Shown piece by piece: positions 46,441-56,600 of a stretch of 64,000 bases of DNA (the first letter of the stretch is position 1; each line of letters starts with the position of its first letter). The notes below the pieces were generated by a model that was not told where the DNA came from, did no database searches, and saw only the letters and a list, made by a program, of their open reading frames with translations. This DNA comes from Candidatus Obscuribacterales bacterium (GTDB lineage: Bacteria > Cyanobacteriota > Vampirovibrionia > Obscuribacterales > Obscuribacteraceae): positions 79,185 through 143,184 of the forward strand of contig JAKFVQ010000003.1 in NCBI GenBank assembly GCA_021732085.1. The letters run 5' to 3'. Position numbers and translations under genes: made by a program.

Positions 46441-47387
46441 CACTTCGTCCAACCAATCACCGAGTTCTTCAATTTTGATGAAATCTAGCAGATCTTCTGC
46501 TAGAGTCTCAAGTTGCTCTTGCGAAAGGGATTCGATGCTGCGTGTCGTATGCACATTTAACGTACCGAAGCGACGAGTTAACTGCCGGAGAACAAGCACT
46601 CGTGCTTCCTCAACTCTGCCCTCAGCCTTGCCCTCAGCCTTGCCTTCTGCCTTGCCTTCTGCTCGTCCTTGTTCTCGATAGCTGCCGATATGAGTCATAA
46701 TAATCTCCTGTTCCTGTGGCGCCAACAGTTTCAATGCCGTTCTAAAGGATTGTTCTTCCTCTGAGGAGAGCACAAGATAGGTCCCAATGAATTCATCAAC
46801 TATTCCCGACGGATCGGCCGATAAACCTAATTGAGCCAATAGGCGTAGACTAGTCAATTTTACATCAACCCGCTCATCTTGTGCATAGCGCATACAGGGT
46901 AACAGCGCTGCGGCAACTGGATTAGCTTTGCGGGCAAAATTCTGCCATTTCAATTGGTTCAATTGCAGGAGCACGAAGTCGAAGTGCACGATCTTCTTAC
47001 TATGGAAATAACGTTCGTAATAGTCGGGTTGACGGTGAGTGGGATGTTTGAATGAGAAGATAGCGACCGGCAGCACTTGCTCCTGGTGTTTCACGCACAG
47101 CCATGAGTTGTAGAAAACATTCTTTCAGCAAAATCTCGCCTGCAGGTTGATTCAAATTCAAAATGTACGAGTGCGGATTTATTCGCTCCAGCGTACTGTG
47201 TTTGGACTATGAGATCTGCGAATCTGTTTCTACGTTTACCCAAGGATGTTGGAAGCTCTTGCTCAAGGAATGCAGGACTGCTAGCTCTATCGAGTTCGCT
47301 GACAAAATCTGCCGGCAAAAATAGATCAGCAAAGTCATAGAAATGCTGGCGAATCAATTTCTTGAACAAATCGTCGTGGTCAGGCAT
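46429..47387 (-). pseudogene. Rpn-family PD-(D/E)XK nuclease, frameshifted
   Basis: Two minus-strand frames together make one Rpn (recombination-promoting nuclease / 'putative transposase') protein. The first, from ATG 47387 (AAGGAC upstream), carries MPDHDDLFKKLIRQHFYDFA, RNRFADLIVQTQY and ALVHFEFEST (the D and ExE catalytic positions), then ends in STTHGCA. The second frame continues with YNSWLCVKHQEQVLPVAIFSFKH and the family C-terminus, including a GKAEG tandem repeat (46620-46672) and a DUF4351-like end. Adding one T to the TTTT run at 47114-47117 joins them as ERMFFYNSWLC. So a single-base loss in a homopolymer broke the gene, unless it is a sequencing error or programmed slippage. No terminal repeats are visible. 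Confidence 0.78.
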
Positions 47388-47528
47388 CTTAATGTCCTTA
47401 CAGGTCATTCTTTCTTTAAAGACGCCAAAACGTTGAAAAGAGTTCAACGTAATCCTGCTGTGATTAATTTGAAGCTTTAGATAGCTCACGAAGAGTTGTG
47501 TCCGGTTATTACAGCGGAAGGTCGAGAG

Positions 47529-48650
47529 CTATACGATAGCGACTGAGGCGTTTTCGCATTCGAAGTATGATTCGTTGCCAAGGAAGAGCATCTTTAGAAG
47601 CTGCCTGTAAAAACCATACAGCGGGTATTGTTGGGCTAAGTCTTCCCTCATGCGGTCGCGTGCACTCTTGAATGAGCTATGCGATGGACCCGCCATGTGA
47701 TCTAGTTCCAGATAGTAATTCGCCAATGGTTGAACTTGCAACTCGAATAAGCCGTCGTTCCACTTAACGACACTTTTAAGTGCACGCCACCCGGTTTTCT
47801 TCATTTGCTCTTTCGCGCAGGTCAAATAATCTTTGACTTCGACATACCCAAGCAACTTATTAGGAGGTATTGCGTGCGGCTTTTGCTCAACTGAACTTGC
47901 AGGCAGCCAACTTCTGCATAATGGATCATCGGCCTTAATAGCTTTGAGCCGTTCGTGAACTCTAAGACAAGTTGGCTCGTCATCGCAAACGATCTTTACT
48001 CCGAAAATATCCTTGACGTATTTGCTATATTGCCGAAAATGTTTGTCGCGCGAGACCAGCTCATCAACCCTAAAAAGTTCGTCGGTTACTTTATTCCAAA
48101 GCTCTTCTTCCGCCTTAACCCGGCTTGTAAGCCTGTTAACCCCAGAAGTATTTGTGAGTGGAGCAGTTGTTCTTGGAATATATTCAACAAAATTTGCTGA
48201 AAGCTCAAGCGGTAGCCAGGCCCGATCTTTTTGGTAGCGAAAGTTATCCAGCAGATGATTACCCAAATCAAGGTCCGGCTGGGAGAAGAGAATCTCCCTT
48301 GTGATTCTTTCCCTGATGAGAAACGGTCGGTTGCCGTCTGGCAGTGTGCCGATAACATTGCTATGGAGTTCAAATTCTCCGTCGAAAAAATGCGACGCAA
48401 GCATGTGGGCCAAGATGTGGAGATGCTTCTCGCCGGCAAGAATATTTTGACGGAAAGAATGTCTGACACTTGCCACCAGCTCATGCTGAAGTTCAAGTTT
48501 TATATGCTGTCCAGGATTGCGCTCCAGTTCTGACTTCTTTTCAGTTAGATACGCAATGAATCTGTGAAGTACGGGCTCATCCATAGCCATGGAAAGTGGT
48601 GACTGGACCGAACTCAATACTTGCCCCATTGTTAGTGTTAAAACGTCCAT
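47529..48650 (-). CDS. Protein with RelA/SpoT-like nucleotidyltransferase domain (tentative)
   Basis: 373 aa from ATG 48650; the ribosome site is weak and a GTG lies at 48656. No signal peptide. The C-terminal half follows the order of RelA/SpoT synthetase folds: YSKYVKDIFGVKIVCDDEPT (cf. 'DiiGiRvi'), VEVKDYLTCAKEQMKKTGWR-ALKSVV (cf. 'kDYI..PK..GYqSLH'), and FELQVQPLANYYLELDHMAG (cf. 'iEiQIRT..m...aE'). Several catalytic residues of true (p)ppGpp synthetases are replaced, so activity is doubtful. The N-terminal ~180 residues are helical and unrecognised. It could be a divergent alarmone enzyme or a relative with another substrate. Confidence 0.6.
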   Translation of the reverse strand: MDVLTLTMGQVLSSVQSPLSMAMDEPVLHRFIAYLTEKKSELERNPGQHIKLELQHELVASVRHSFRQNILAGEKHLHILAHMLASHFFDGEFELHSNVIGTLPDGNRPFLIRERITREILFSQPDLDLGNHLLDNFRYQKDRAWLPLELSANFVEYIPRTTAPLTNTSGVNRLTSRVKAEEELWNKVTDELFRVDELVSRDKHFRQYSKYVKDIFGVKIVCDDEPTCLRVHERLKAIKADDPLCRSWLPASSVEQKPHAIPPNKLLGYVEVKDYLTCAKEQMKKTGWRALKSVVKWNDGLFELQVQPLANYYLELDHMAGPSHSSFKSARDRMREDLAQQYPLYGFYRQLLKMLFLGNESYFECENASVAIV

Positions 48651-48860
48651 CAACACTGAATTATAGGATCTTGTTGCGTAATCTTAAATAGCCACAAGAA
48701 GTATCGAAAAATATCAGCAGCATTGGCGCCGGTTATCCAGCCTATGCATCCGCTATGTAAGCCTATTGTACTCTGTTATATCTATTGGAGTTATTTGCAG
48801 CAATTTGATCTTTAATCCAATTCTGCTCTCAGTTGATGGATCTTATTTGCAGGGATTTAC

Positions 48861-49346
48861 CTAAGAGGGTTTCCTGAACTCGTCATTTGTCATAGCGGGA
48901 GTGACGGTTATTCTCTTTCCTCCGAGCTCTGATCCGCTCAGAAACCTTACCGCTTCTTCAGCTGAGCGATAATTCTCCATTTCGACAATGGCGTATTCAG
49001 CTCGTCGTTTACTTACCGTTTCCGGAATCACCACCGAAATGACCTGTCCATATTTGGAGAAGAGCTTCTCCAGCTTCGCTTCATCTGCCTCTTTCGGCAG
49101 ATTATTGACGAACAGTTTTTCGATATCTCTTCTTAGCTCTACATTTTGCGGCAAGTGAATGTTGTGGTGTTGAGCTGTCGCCAGCAGCTTTTCTTCTGAT
49201 GATTCCAGCTCGGGCTCATTGATATTCACAACTTCTGTTCCTGGATTGAACGCTTCTCCACCCTGCGAACGTGGATTTCCTGACTGTCCGGCGGGTTCTT
49301 TCCCTCCGCGTTCCAAACCTGTACTTTCTTGGTCTGCTTCGCTCAT
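48861..49346 (-). CDS. RRM RNA-binding protein
   Basis: 161 aa, GGAGG before ATG 49346. Residues 1-70 are a Gly/Glu/Ser-rich tail. A single RNA recognition motif spans about 75-150: RNP2 is KLFVNNLPKEADEAKLEKLF, then SKYGQVISVVIP, RNP1 RRAEYAIVEMENY (aromatic Tyr retained, Phe replaced by Val/Ile), and SAEEAVRFLSGSELGGKRIT. Such single-RRM proteins are common in Cyanobacteria and some relatives and bind RNA. Unlike cyanobacterial Rbp proteins, the tail is N-terminal. Cytoplasmic. Confidence 0.88.
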   Translation of the reverse strand: MSEADQESTGLERGGKEPAGQSGNPRSQGGEAFNPGTEVVNINEPELESSEEKLLATAQHHNIHLPQNVELRRDIEKLFVNNLPKEADEAKLEKLFSKYGQVISVVIPETVSKRRAEYAIVEMENYRSAEEAVRFLSGSELGGKRITVTPAMTNDEFRKPS

Positions 49347-49623
49347 ACAATTGCCTCCACATCACTTCATTTTGATTTTGAAAGAGACGCGAGTAGACTG
49401 GCAAAAGTTCTCTTAAAAATGCAGTCTGCAGTTGCCGAAGTCAACGATCAAGGACCATCGCAGGTGATATCATTCACTGTCCTGTGAAAATCGTCGAGTG
49501 TGTCCACAGCATCCTTCGGACGGCCAATAGGAGTGCAAGCATCCTGCGTGCTTCGAGGTCCGGAGCGGCAACTGGCGTCCCACCCTTTGCTAGACACTGA
49601 TTGATTTGGGCTTCGTTTCGTAG

Positions 49624-52284
49624 TTATCCGACTGCTACTTCCTCTTTAACATTGAGCGTAATTATGCCGTCGGTGCCATTGACCTCTACCATCATCCCGT
49701 CTTTGAGAATTTCAGTGGCGTTCTCTATGCCAGACACACCCGGCAGACCATATTCTCTTGCCACCAACGCTCCGTGTTGCAGTACTCCGCCGACTTCAAG
49801 GATGATGCCGCTCGCAATTGCAAATAAGGGTGTCCAGCCCGGATCTGTTGCTCGCGCGACAAGGATTTCACCTGGCATCAGCGGCTTTTCATGAGGTGTA
49901 TGCAAGACTTTGACTTTCCCGCGAACGCTGCCCGTCGAGATTGCTATTCCACTCAATTGATTCTCAGTCGCCGGTGCCGGCGGTGCTTTGATTACTCGTC
50001 CCCGTGAATCAAAAACCAGTGGCAAGGTGGCAACTTTGTATTTCTCCCGAAGATCGATGTGGTCCTTCGCCATCTTCCTCAAATCAGCTTTTGAATCCTT
50101 GATACCACGACGCACGTCGTCCAGTGTCATATCAAAAATCTGGATGCTGAAATCAAGTCGGTCTTCCTTAACCCATTGCTCTGCTTGTTTTATTAGCGCT
50201 TTTCTCAGAACATTCATTGCGTAGATCACGGAAAACTTAGGTGTTTCTCTTAATCCACCAAGATTGAGGATAATCTTGTATTGTTCTTCGAACTTCTTCG
50301 CTTTGCCTTTGTCGGTATTAGACAAAGCTGCTTTGATTTTTTCGTATGCCGCAGTGCGCTCTTTAACCGAGCGTTCGTGACGGGCTCTCGGGCTGTTTTC
50401 TGGCGATAGTGCTTGAAGCGAAAGTAATTGGGTAACCAGGAACGAAGGATCTGTTCCGTATCGAGGTGAGGCGATATCCAGTTCCTTTGGACCTCTGTGT
50501 CCGTAGCGCAGAAGGAATCTGTCCCATGCTTCCAGGAAGTTCTCAGGCAGGCTGCGGTGCACAATCCCGTTAGCCAGCTCGGATGCTGCCATGCCTTCGG
50601 AAGGAAGTAAGCGAGCCAAATCATACAGATCTAGACCCATCTCCACCGTGACGTTATGAGGAAGAGATTGATTCAGTAAATTTGCTTCGTCTTTAAATTC
50701 TGGTCCCACAAGTTTCTTGATTTGCTCGATCACTATGCGCGATAAGAGGAAGCGTGGGATCAACTGATCGATCATGAATCCTTCCAGTTTCGATACGATC
50801 TTTTCATACAAGTCTGGTGCGGAGAGATTTTTCTCTTCCAGTTCCTGTAGTTCCTGCATATATTTTTCAAGGTGGACAGATAGATCTTCGTAAGCTTGTT
50901 CTGGGTTATGTGCAGAGCCGATCATTTTTGGACCGATCTTAGCTAAGACTCCAGCTAGATTCAGTGGAGCCAAGAACAGTTTCAGGTTCCGGGAGGAATA
51001 CTCCTTTTCATTCACTGAATCAAGCGCTTGTCCAGTTAGAGGATCGAGGATGTTCAGTAGATGCACCATTTTTTTCTTTCCAAACAACATGAAAGCTGTT
51101 GATACATTGAGGTATAGGTGTCCGCCTGAGATATATGCCATCGTAGAGTTGATCTGGTTAGTATCGACTCCATAGAATTTTTTTCCGAGCTTTCGAATCA
51201 ATGTTTTTAAAAACGATGACGCCATCACGGAAAGTGGATCAAATATTCCTTGCACGCATTTTGTAACGTCTATATAGAGCCGTCTCTTAGCGGAAGACTC
51301 GGTCATCATATCTGGTGGCAGAGGCTGATAAGCAGTTATCGGTCGAGCTTGCAAAAGATATAGGCGTTCCTTTTCAAAAGCCCACTCTATGTCTACTGGC
51401 TTTTCAATAGTTTGCTCAACCTTCTTAATGAGGTCGGATACCATCCGGATTTGCCGATTGTTGAGTGCTGCTCTGGCTCCATTAGTTCCTTGACTTGCTG
51501 CCTTGTTTTCAGCGATCGCTTCCTCATGGGTGCCGCCATGCTCGGCAAGTCGAACCGCCATCTCCTTCTTGCCAATAAGCTTCGATTTGATTGAACGTTT
51601 TTCCTTGTCCACAACAAATGTGTCTGGTGTCGCTGTTCCTGCTACCACTGATTCGCCGAGCCCGAAGTTTGCGGTGATGACAGCTTCATCAAAATCGTTC
51701 GTTAGTGGGTTTACGGAAAATCCGACCCCAGCCACGTCGCTGTTTAGTTGTTTTTGAATGACGACGGCAATTTTTGGATCGTAAGGGTTCATTCCATGTT
51801 TTTGTTTGTACGCAAAAATTGCAAAATCGAGGCAGGAAGCAAAACAGGTTCTAATAGCCGCTTCTAAGGATTCGCGCTTTACACCTAAAACTGTTTGATA
51901 TGCACCGGCGAAGGAGCGCCCTTCCAGATCTTCTTCTGGCGATGATGATCTAACCGCGTACAGCTCCGCATTTGGAATTTGCCCCAGGGCGGTGCCGAGC
52001 AAGCTAAGTTGATTTTGATCGAGGCGCAGCGTGGCAAGAGCCTCTCGCTTTAAATCGCCGCAAATGGACTCCATGTTTTCGCCGCTACCAGACTCGAATT
52101 TCTTCCAGGCTGGTGTCGTTCGAAGCTGCTCGAACCAGGTTTGGAAGAAAGCAACTTTGAGCACCACCCCTGGTGGTACAGGCATAGACTGACCTGTCAT
52201 TTCGATTAGGGATTTAGCTTTGCCACCGACTTCTCGCAATTCTTCGTTTTTCGAGCCTGGAAAAACAGCGTAGCTTGTATTCAT
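49624..52284 (-). CDS. PEP-utilising dikinase-family enzyme with rifampicin-phosphotransferase-like layout
   Basis: 886 aa, AGGA before ATG 52284. N-terminal ATP-grasp domain: REVGGKAKSLIEMTGQSMPV, ELYAVRSSSPEEDLEGRSFA-GAYQTVLG, VAGVGFSVNPLTNDFDEAVI, FGLGESVVAGTATPDTFVVD, IEWAFEKERLYLLQARPI. A long helical middle (about 330-770) is not the PEP/pyruvate barrel of PPDK. The swivelling His domain is at the C-terminus: GEILVARATDPGWTPLFAIA and GGVLQHGALVAREYGLPGVS (H837). Order ATP-grasp, middle, phospho-His is that of rifampicin phosphotransferases and related PEP-synthase-like proteins, so phosphorylation of a small acceptor with ATP is likely. The acceptor is unknown; calling it a resistance enzyme would go too far. 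Confidence 0.85.
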   Translation of the reverse strand: MNTSYAVFPGSKNEELREVGGKAKSLIEMTGQSMPVPPGVVLKVAFFQTWFEQLRTTPAWKKFESGSGENMESICGDLKREALATLRLDQNQLSLLGTALGQIPNAELYAVRSSSPEEDLEGRSFAGAYQTVLGVKRESLEAAIRTCFASCLDFAIFAYKQKHGMNPYDPKIAVVIQKQLNSDVAGVGFSVNPLTNDFDEAVITANFGLGESVVAGTATPDTFVVDKEKRSIKSKLIGKKEMAVRLAEHGGTHEEAIAENKAASQGTNGARAALNNRQIRMVSDLIKKVEQTIEKPVDIEWAFEKERLYLLQARPITAYQPLPPDMMTESSAKRRLYIDVTKCVQGIFDPLSVMASSFLKTLIRKLGKKFYGVDTNQINSTMAYISGGHLYLNVSTAFMLFGKKKMVHLLNILDPLTGQALDSVNEKEYSSRNLKLFLAPLNLAGVLAKIGPKMIGSAHNPEQAYEDLSVHLEKYMQELQELEEKNLSAPDLYEKIVSKLEGFMIDQLIPRFLLSRIVIEQIKKLVGPEFKDEANLLNQSLPHNVTVEMGLDLYDLARLLPSEGMAASELANGIVHRSLPENFLEAWDRFLLRYGHRGPKELDIASPRYGTDPSFLVTQLLSLQALSPENSPRARHERSVKERTAAYEKIKAALSNTDKGKAKKFEEQYKIILNLGGLRETPKFSVIYAMNVLRKALIKQAEQWVKEDRLDFSIQIFDMTLDDVRRGIKDSKADLRKMAKDHIDLREKYKVATLPLVFDSRGRVIKAPPAPATENQLSGIAISTGSVRGKVKVLHTPHEKPLMPGEILVARATDPGWTPLFAIASGIILEVGGVLQHGALVAREYGLPGVSGIENATEILKDGMMVEVNGTDGIITLNVKEEVAVG

Positions 52285-52617
52285 TTCGCCATCCTATTAA
52301 TGGTACATATGCAGGAGATAGGTAAATAGCATAACAGTGCTGGCAACTAGGTATTTCCTTCTTGAAACATGTGCTGATAAGGCTTTTAGTCGTTTGCCCC
52401 TGTTCTTTCTGCAACAAAGAATCTCATTAGAAAAGCACAAGCTATTCATTTGTACATGGAAAAACCGCTAAAAGGACTCCGAGGGCGGCGTATGTCGGCT
52501 TTCATACCTTAGACGATGGTGCGTAAAGGCGACTTCATAGTTGGAACTTTTTTCTCAAAGCCCCAGTCACCCCTCATGCAATAGTCGGTATCAGCATACT
52601 AAAGAGGATGGACTCAC
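52285..52617. other. Divergent intergenic region, no gene seen
   Basis: 333 bp between the PEP-utilising enzyme and the repeat protein, holding both promoters. Nothing else recognisable apart from AGAGGA at about 52602-52607, the ribosome site for 52618. Confidence 0.5.
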
Positions 52618-53424
52618 ATGCATGACAATTTTTCCAAGCTCGTCATAGCCACTTTAATGGTTGGGAGCATTGGTTCAAGCGCCCAGTTTGCAGTTGCAGA
52701 TGAAGTAGTAGAGTACAGAAGAACAACCACAATTGATGGTCCGACAGCTCAAACCACTACGACAGAGACTCGTTCGGTGACTGTAGAGCCGACTGTCCCA
52801 GTTGTTCCTGCCGTTGTCGTACCGGGCACTACGGCTGTCGTAACCACCACGACTGCAGTTCCCATCGCTCCGGCAGATACGTCGCTTATTTTGCAAACCA
52901 TTGACGTTCGCCGCGGTGATATCGAAAAACGAATCACAGTACTGCGCCCAAGCACAACTTTGACCGATGCCCAAATAGCGGTGTATGCAGCTGACCTGGA
53001 CAGAATCAATAAAGAGTATGTAGTGCTCAAAGGCTCATCGACCCCAAGCCTTTCGCGCGCTCTCTCTCTGGCGAAGGATATTGACCTTCTAGCCGTGCGG
53101 CTTGGTACTTTCCAACCGGCGCAGATAGCCTACGTGCCAATCATCGAAGGATCCCATTTTACGATCTTCAACGGTCGCATCGTTCAACTTGATGATCTGG
53201 CTGTTCGCCGGGTCGGACTAGAAAGCAAAATCACAGACCGCTTGTACGCCGGAGCTATCAGCACAGGGCAAGCTACTGAACTGCGCGCTGACCTTTCAAA
53301 CATCGCCAGCGCTGAAGATGCCTGGAGAACAGATGGTCATCTGACCCCGAAAGAAGCAAAAGAGATTTACACCGCCTTTGATAAAGTAGCCAACAAACTA
53401 GACGATTACTCCGGAACAAGGTAA
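52618..53424 (+). CDS. Secreted helical-repeat protein, relative of the gene at 1-1348
   Basis: 268 aa from ATG 52618. Signal peptide (LVIATLMVGSIGSSAQFAVA), then a Thr/Val-rich linker (TTTTETRSVTVEPTVPVVPA, VVTTTTAVP). Two units of about 70 residues follow: IEKRITVLRPSTTLTDAQIA...LDRINKEYVVL and LESKITDRLYAGAISTGQAT...LSNIASAEDAWRTDGHLTPK-EAKEIYTAFDKV. The second matches the repeats of the first gene in the window (RI...A..G.LT..E......L..I...E....G.LT..E...I...LD). Signal, Thr-rich linker and repeats are in the same order in both. Function unknown; probably periplasmic or surface. It has its own terminator. Confidence 0.84.
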   Translation: MHDNFSKLVIATLMVGSIGSSAQFAVADEVVEYRRTTTIDGPTAQTTTTETRSVTVEPTVPVVPAVVVPGTTAVVTTTTAVPIAPADTSLILQTIDVRRGDIEKRITVLRPSTTLTDAQIAVYAADLDRINKEYVVLKGSSTPSLSRALSLAKDIDLLAVRLGTFQPAQIAYVPIIEGSHFTIFNGRIVQLDDLAVRRVGLESKITDRLYAGAISTGQATELRADLSNIASAEDAWRTDGHLTPKEAKEIYTAFDKVANKLDDYSGTR

Positions 53425-53443
53425 TCAGTCAACCCTGAGCAGA

Positions 53444-53474
53444 GACCGTCGTTGTTACAACGGCGGTCTTTTTT
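53444..53474 (+). terminator. Strong intrinsic terminator
   Basis: GACCGTCGTTG (53444-53454) pairs with CAACGGCGGTC (53458-53468), one G-U pair, 3-nt loop, followed by six T. Confidence 0.9.
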
Positions 53475-53602
53475 CATGATCTTACGTCGTTTGAAGTGGG
53501 CCCACTTACTTAAGGGAAAGTTCTTGTATCCGTAGTCTGGAGGAAGCCTAGGCGCTGGGTGTATGGTTTAATATGCAAGTGGGGATTAAGGTGGAAACTG
53601 GC

Positions 53603-56600
53603 ATGGTTCGAAGGACCATTTTGTGCTTGGCGTTATCGCTCGGCTTAGGTATCGTTGCGTCGACTGAGAGTTTTGCTCAAACAGCGCCTACAAGTGGCGC
53701 CGGAACTGGGACTAGTCCGGATTCTAGTTCCCTCTTCAAGGTCGAAAACGGAACTTCGGTTCTTAGCGCGGCGCAGTTAAGTGCGTCGAATGCTCTGCAG
53801 GTAGCCCCAGGCGCGACTGCCATTATTGATATTACCGGCACCGGTACGCTGACTTTCAACGGTAACATCTCGAACTCCGGCAATATATTTGCCATTTCGA
53901 CAAATTCGAATTTCGGCACGGCGACTTTTAATGCATTCAACATTTTCAATAATCAAGGCGCTGTGTTTTCCAGCGTCCTGCCATCCTCTTATACGGGCTT
54001 TGGAAATATTGGGAATCTAAACCTGGCGCTGAATGCCAGCAATCAAATCGTCAACGCGGGTACGATTAGTTCCGCAGGTAATCTTTCAATGAGCGCTGCC
54101 AACATCATCAATACAGGCGTGATAAACGCAGCTCAGAATTTGAATATCACATCGCAACTCGGCACTCTTGTAAATAGCGGCGTTATTTCAGCGAATGCGG
54201 GCAATCTCAATATCTCCAGTCTAGCAGCACAGAATCTTGTCATAAACAACATCAACGGAATGCTTCAGTCGGTGTTAGGCAATGCGAATTTTTCGACTGC
54301 CGCGACTAGCCAAACTCTGGAAAAATTGAATATAAATTTGGACGGCGGAAACCTGGTAGCCCGCGAGCTCAACTTTAATGCCGTTAACGGAATTGTCGAT
54401 GTGAATACAAATACACTTGACGGTGTTGTGAACATCAACGCTTGTGGGGCTCACATCACTGCTGCTACTGATGTGCTCAGTCTCGGTCAGATGAACATAA
54501 GCGGCGACCCGACTTTCTATAATACCGGCGGCAGTGTCAATATCACTCAGAATTTGAACTTTGCTCCAGTGCAATTCGTTTCTTCAACCGTTAGTTTGGC
54601 AATTGTTGCCGCGGGTGACATCACTGCATCGAACGGTGTCAATTTGATTTCGACAGCTGCTTACAACAATGTAACTCCTAATTGGCCTGGAGCAGCTTTC
54701 ACCGGAGATATCTTGATTATTGCCGGTGCTCAATTTACGGCAGCACCAGATAACAGCTCAGCATCAGCCGCTCCTCCTGGGGACAGCACTGCTGTGCTGA
54801 CGATTTCTGGAGCCAGCGCGGGCGGCGGAAGTGTTGTTTTGCCGAACGTCACCATAGATACCCGTGCCGGAGATGGTCTGAACAGTCCGCCTGGCTCATC
54901 GCGTTCGGGTCAGGTGACAGTCCTAGCGTATGGTAATGCCGGCAGCGGTAATATCTCTGTAGGCACAATTAAGACCGGGCAGCAAAATCTGCTTACCAAT
55001 GATGTTGGCGGTGTGAACGGCAACGTTACCGTAGTCGGACAGGGCAATGTCAGTGTAGCAACCATTGATACCAGTGGAAACTTCCTAAATACTGTTCTTT
55101 ATTCCGGCAACGTGATGGTGGCATCAGCGGACATAGACATGCTCCAGCTGCCAATCCCAAGCAATGCATGGCTTGCAAATGTGACTATGAGCACTTTAGC
55201 GGCACCCTCAGTAATGGGAGGCGTCGTGAATACTGCCGCTCTGCCAGGCCAAACGGTACTAACATTGTCAGCTCCTAATGGCACTACCGGAATTAGCGCT
55301 GGTCAAGTTCTAGTATTGGATCCACAGGGAGCAAGTTATGAGCAAGTGACAGTGTCTTCTGTGAATGCTGGAGCCAATCAGATTACTCTTACAACAGGTT
55401 TGAAAAATTACCATTATGCCAGCGAGACGGTGTACATACGTCCTAATCAAGCTGGGATGACGACGATTGTAAACGCCGGCGCTGGTGCTCCGCCTACTAT
55501 TCCGGTAATAAATAACGGACAGATCTTCGCTCCGAACCTTAATAGTTTGTCAAATGGAACCGTTACTATCGGGACGATTACAGGTACTAGCGCAATTACA
55601 GTTGCGACAAATGGCAGCGTTCAAGTTAATGGTGCAACCAGCCTCACGGTGAATCCAACCACAGCGACACCGACTCCGCTCAATTTCTTCAGGCTGCCTG
55701 TGGTGAATGTAAGTGCTCCTACTGTGACCGTTGCCTCCGGTGCCACATTGTCATCGGGAGTCGCAGGCTGTAACTACTGCCCCAGTACGACCAACATCTT
55801 TTCGCAGAATCTAACTAATAATGGAACGATTGGATCTGCCGCCGGAAGCAACATGATGGTGAATGTTCAATCAACCGGTAATTTAACTATATCTGGTTCA
55901 GGCACCTACACCGTGCCTGGTGGCAGCGTTATAGAACTTGCTGCTGGTGATACCAGTACGCTTTCTGTTTCGGGAACGCCGACCTTTTCGACCGGACCTA
56001 CATCTGCCGTTTTATTGAATGCTCAACTTACAGGGGGGGCGATTGGGTTGGCTGGTAGTTTGACTTTCAATGGTGCACCAGTTGTGAGCATCAATACCCC
56101 CAATTTGAACGTCGCTTCCACTGCAGCGCTTAATGCTAGTGGTGGCGCCTACCTATTTAGCTCTGGAATAAGTGCAAATCCGTTGACCATCACCATGGGG
56201 GGAGGAAGCCTGGGTCTCACTGGAGCGCCATCTGCGTTTACTCCGTATTTAGGACAAAATCTGATTCTCAATGGAACAGGTTCAATTAGCTCAAACAAAC
56301 CAGTCCTTTTCCAGCTGTCAAATGGTGGGCAGCTGCAGAATAATGGTCCTACCTACCAAGGTTCGGGCACATTTTATTCCAGCAACAATCCTTCGGGCAA
56401 TGTTCAAGGGTTCGAATTTCAGCCTTATGTGGGCGGGCGAATTAGTAATACAAATCCCAACTTCGTTCAATATGCAGCGTATCCTTATCAAACCGTGATA
56501 GCAATGATTGCAAATGCTATGGCGACCGTGGATAGCTCTACTGGTGTCGTTAGTCCGCAATTTCAATATGTGTCTGGTTACACACAAGTCTCTTCTACAA

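Noticed and set aside
46620..46672. Short tandem repeats resembling a CRISPR or VNTR
   Set aside because: They are in-frame codons for GKAEG repeats of the Rpn protein, a known feature of that family.
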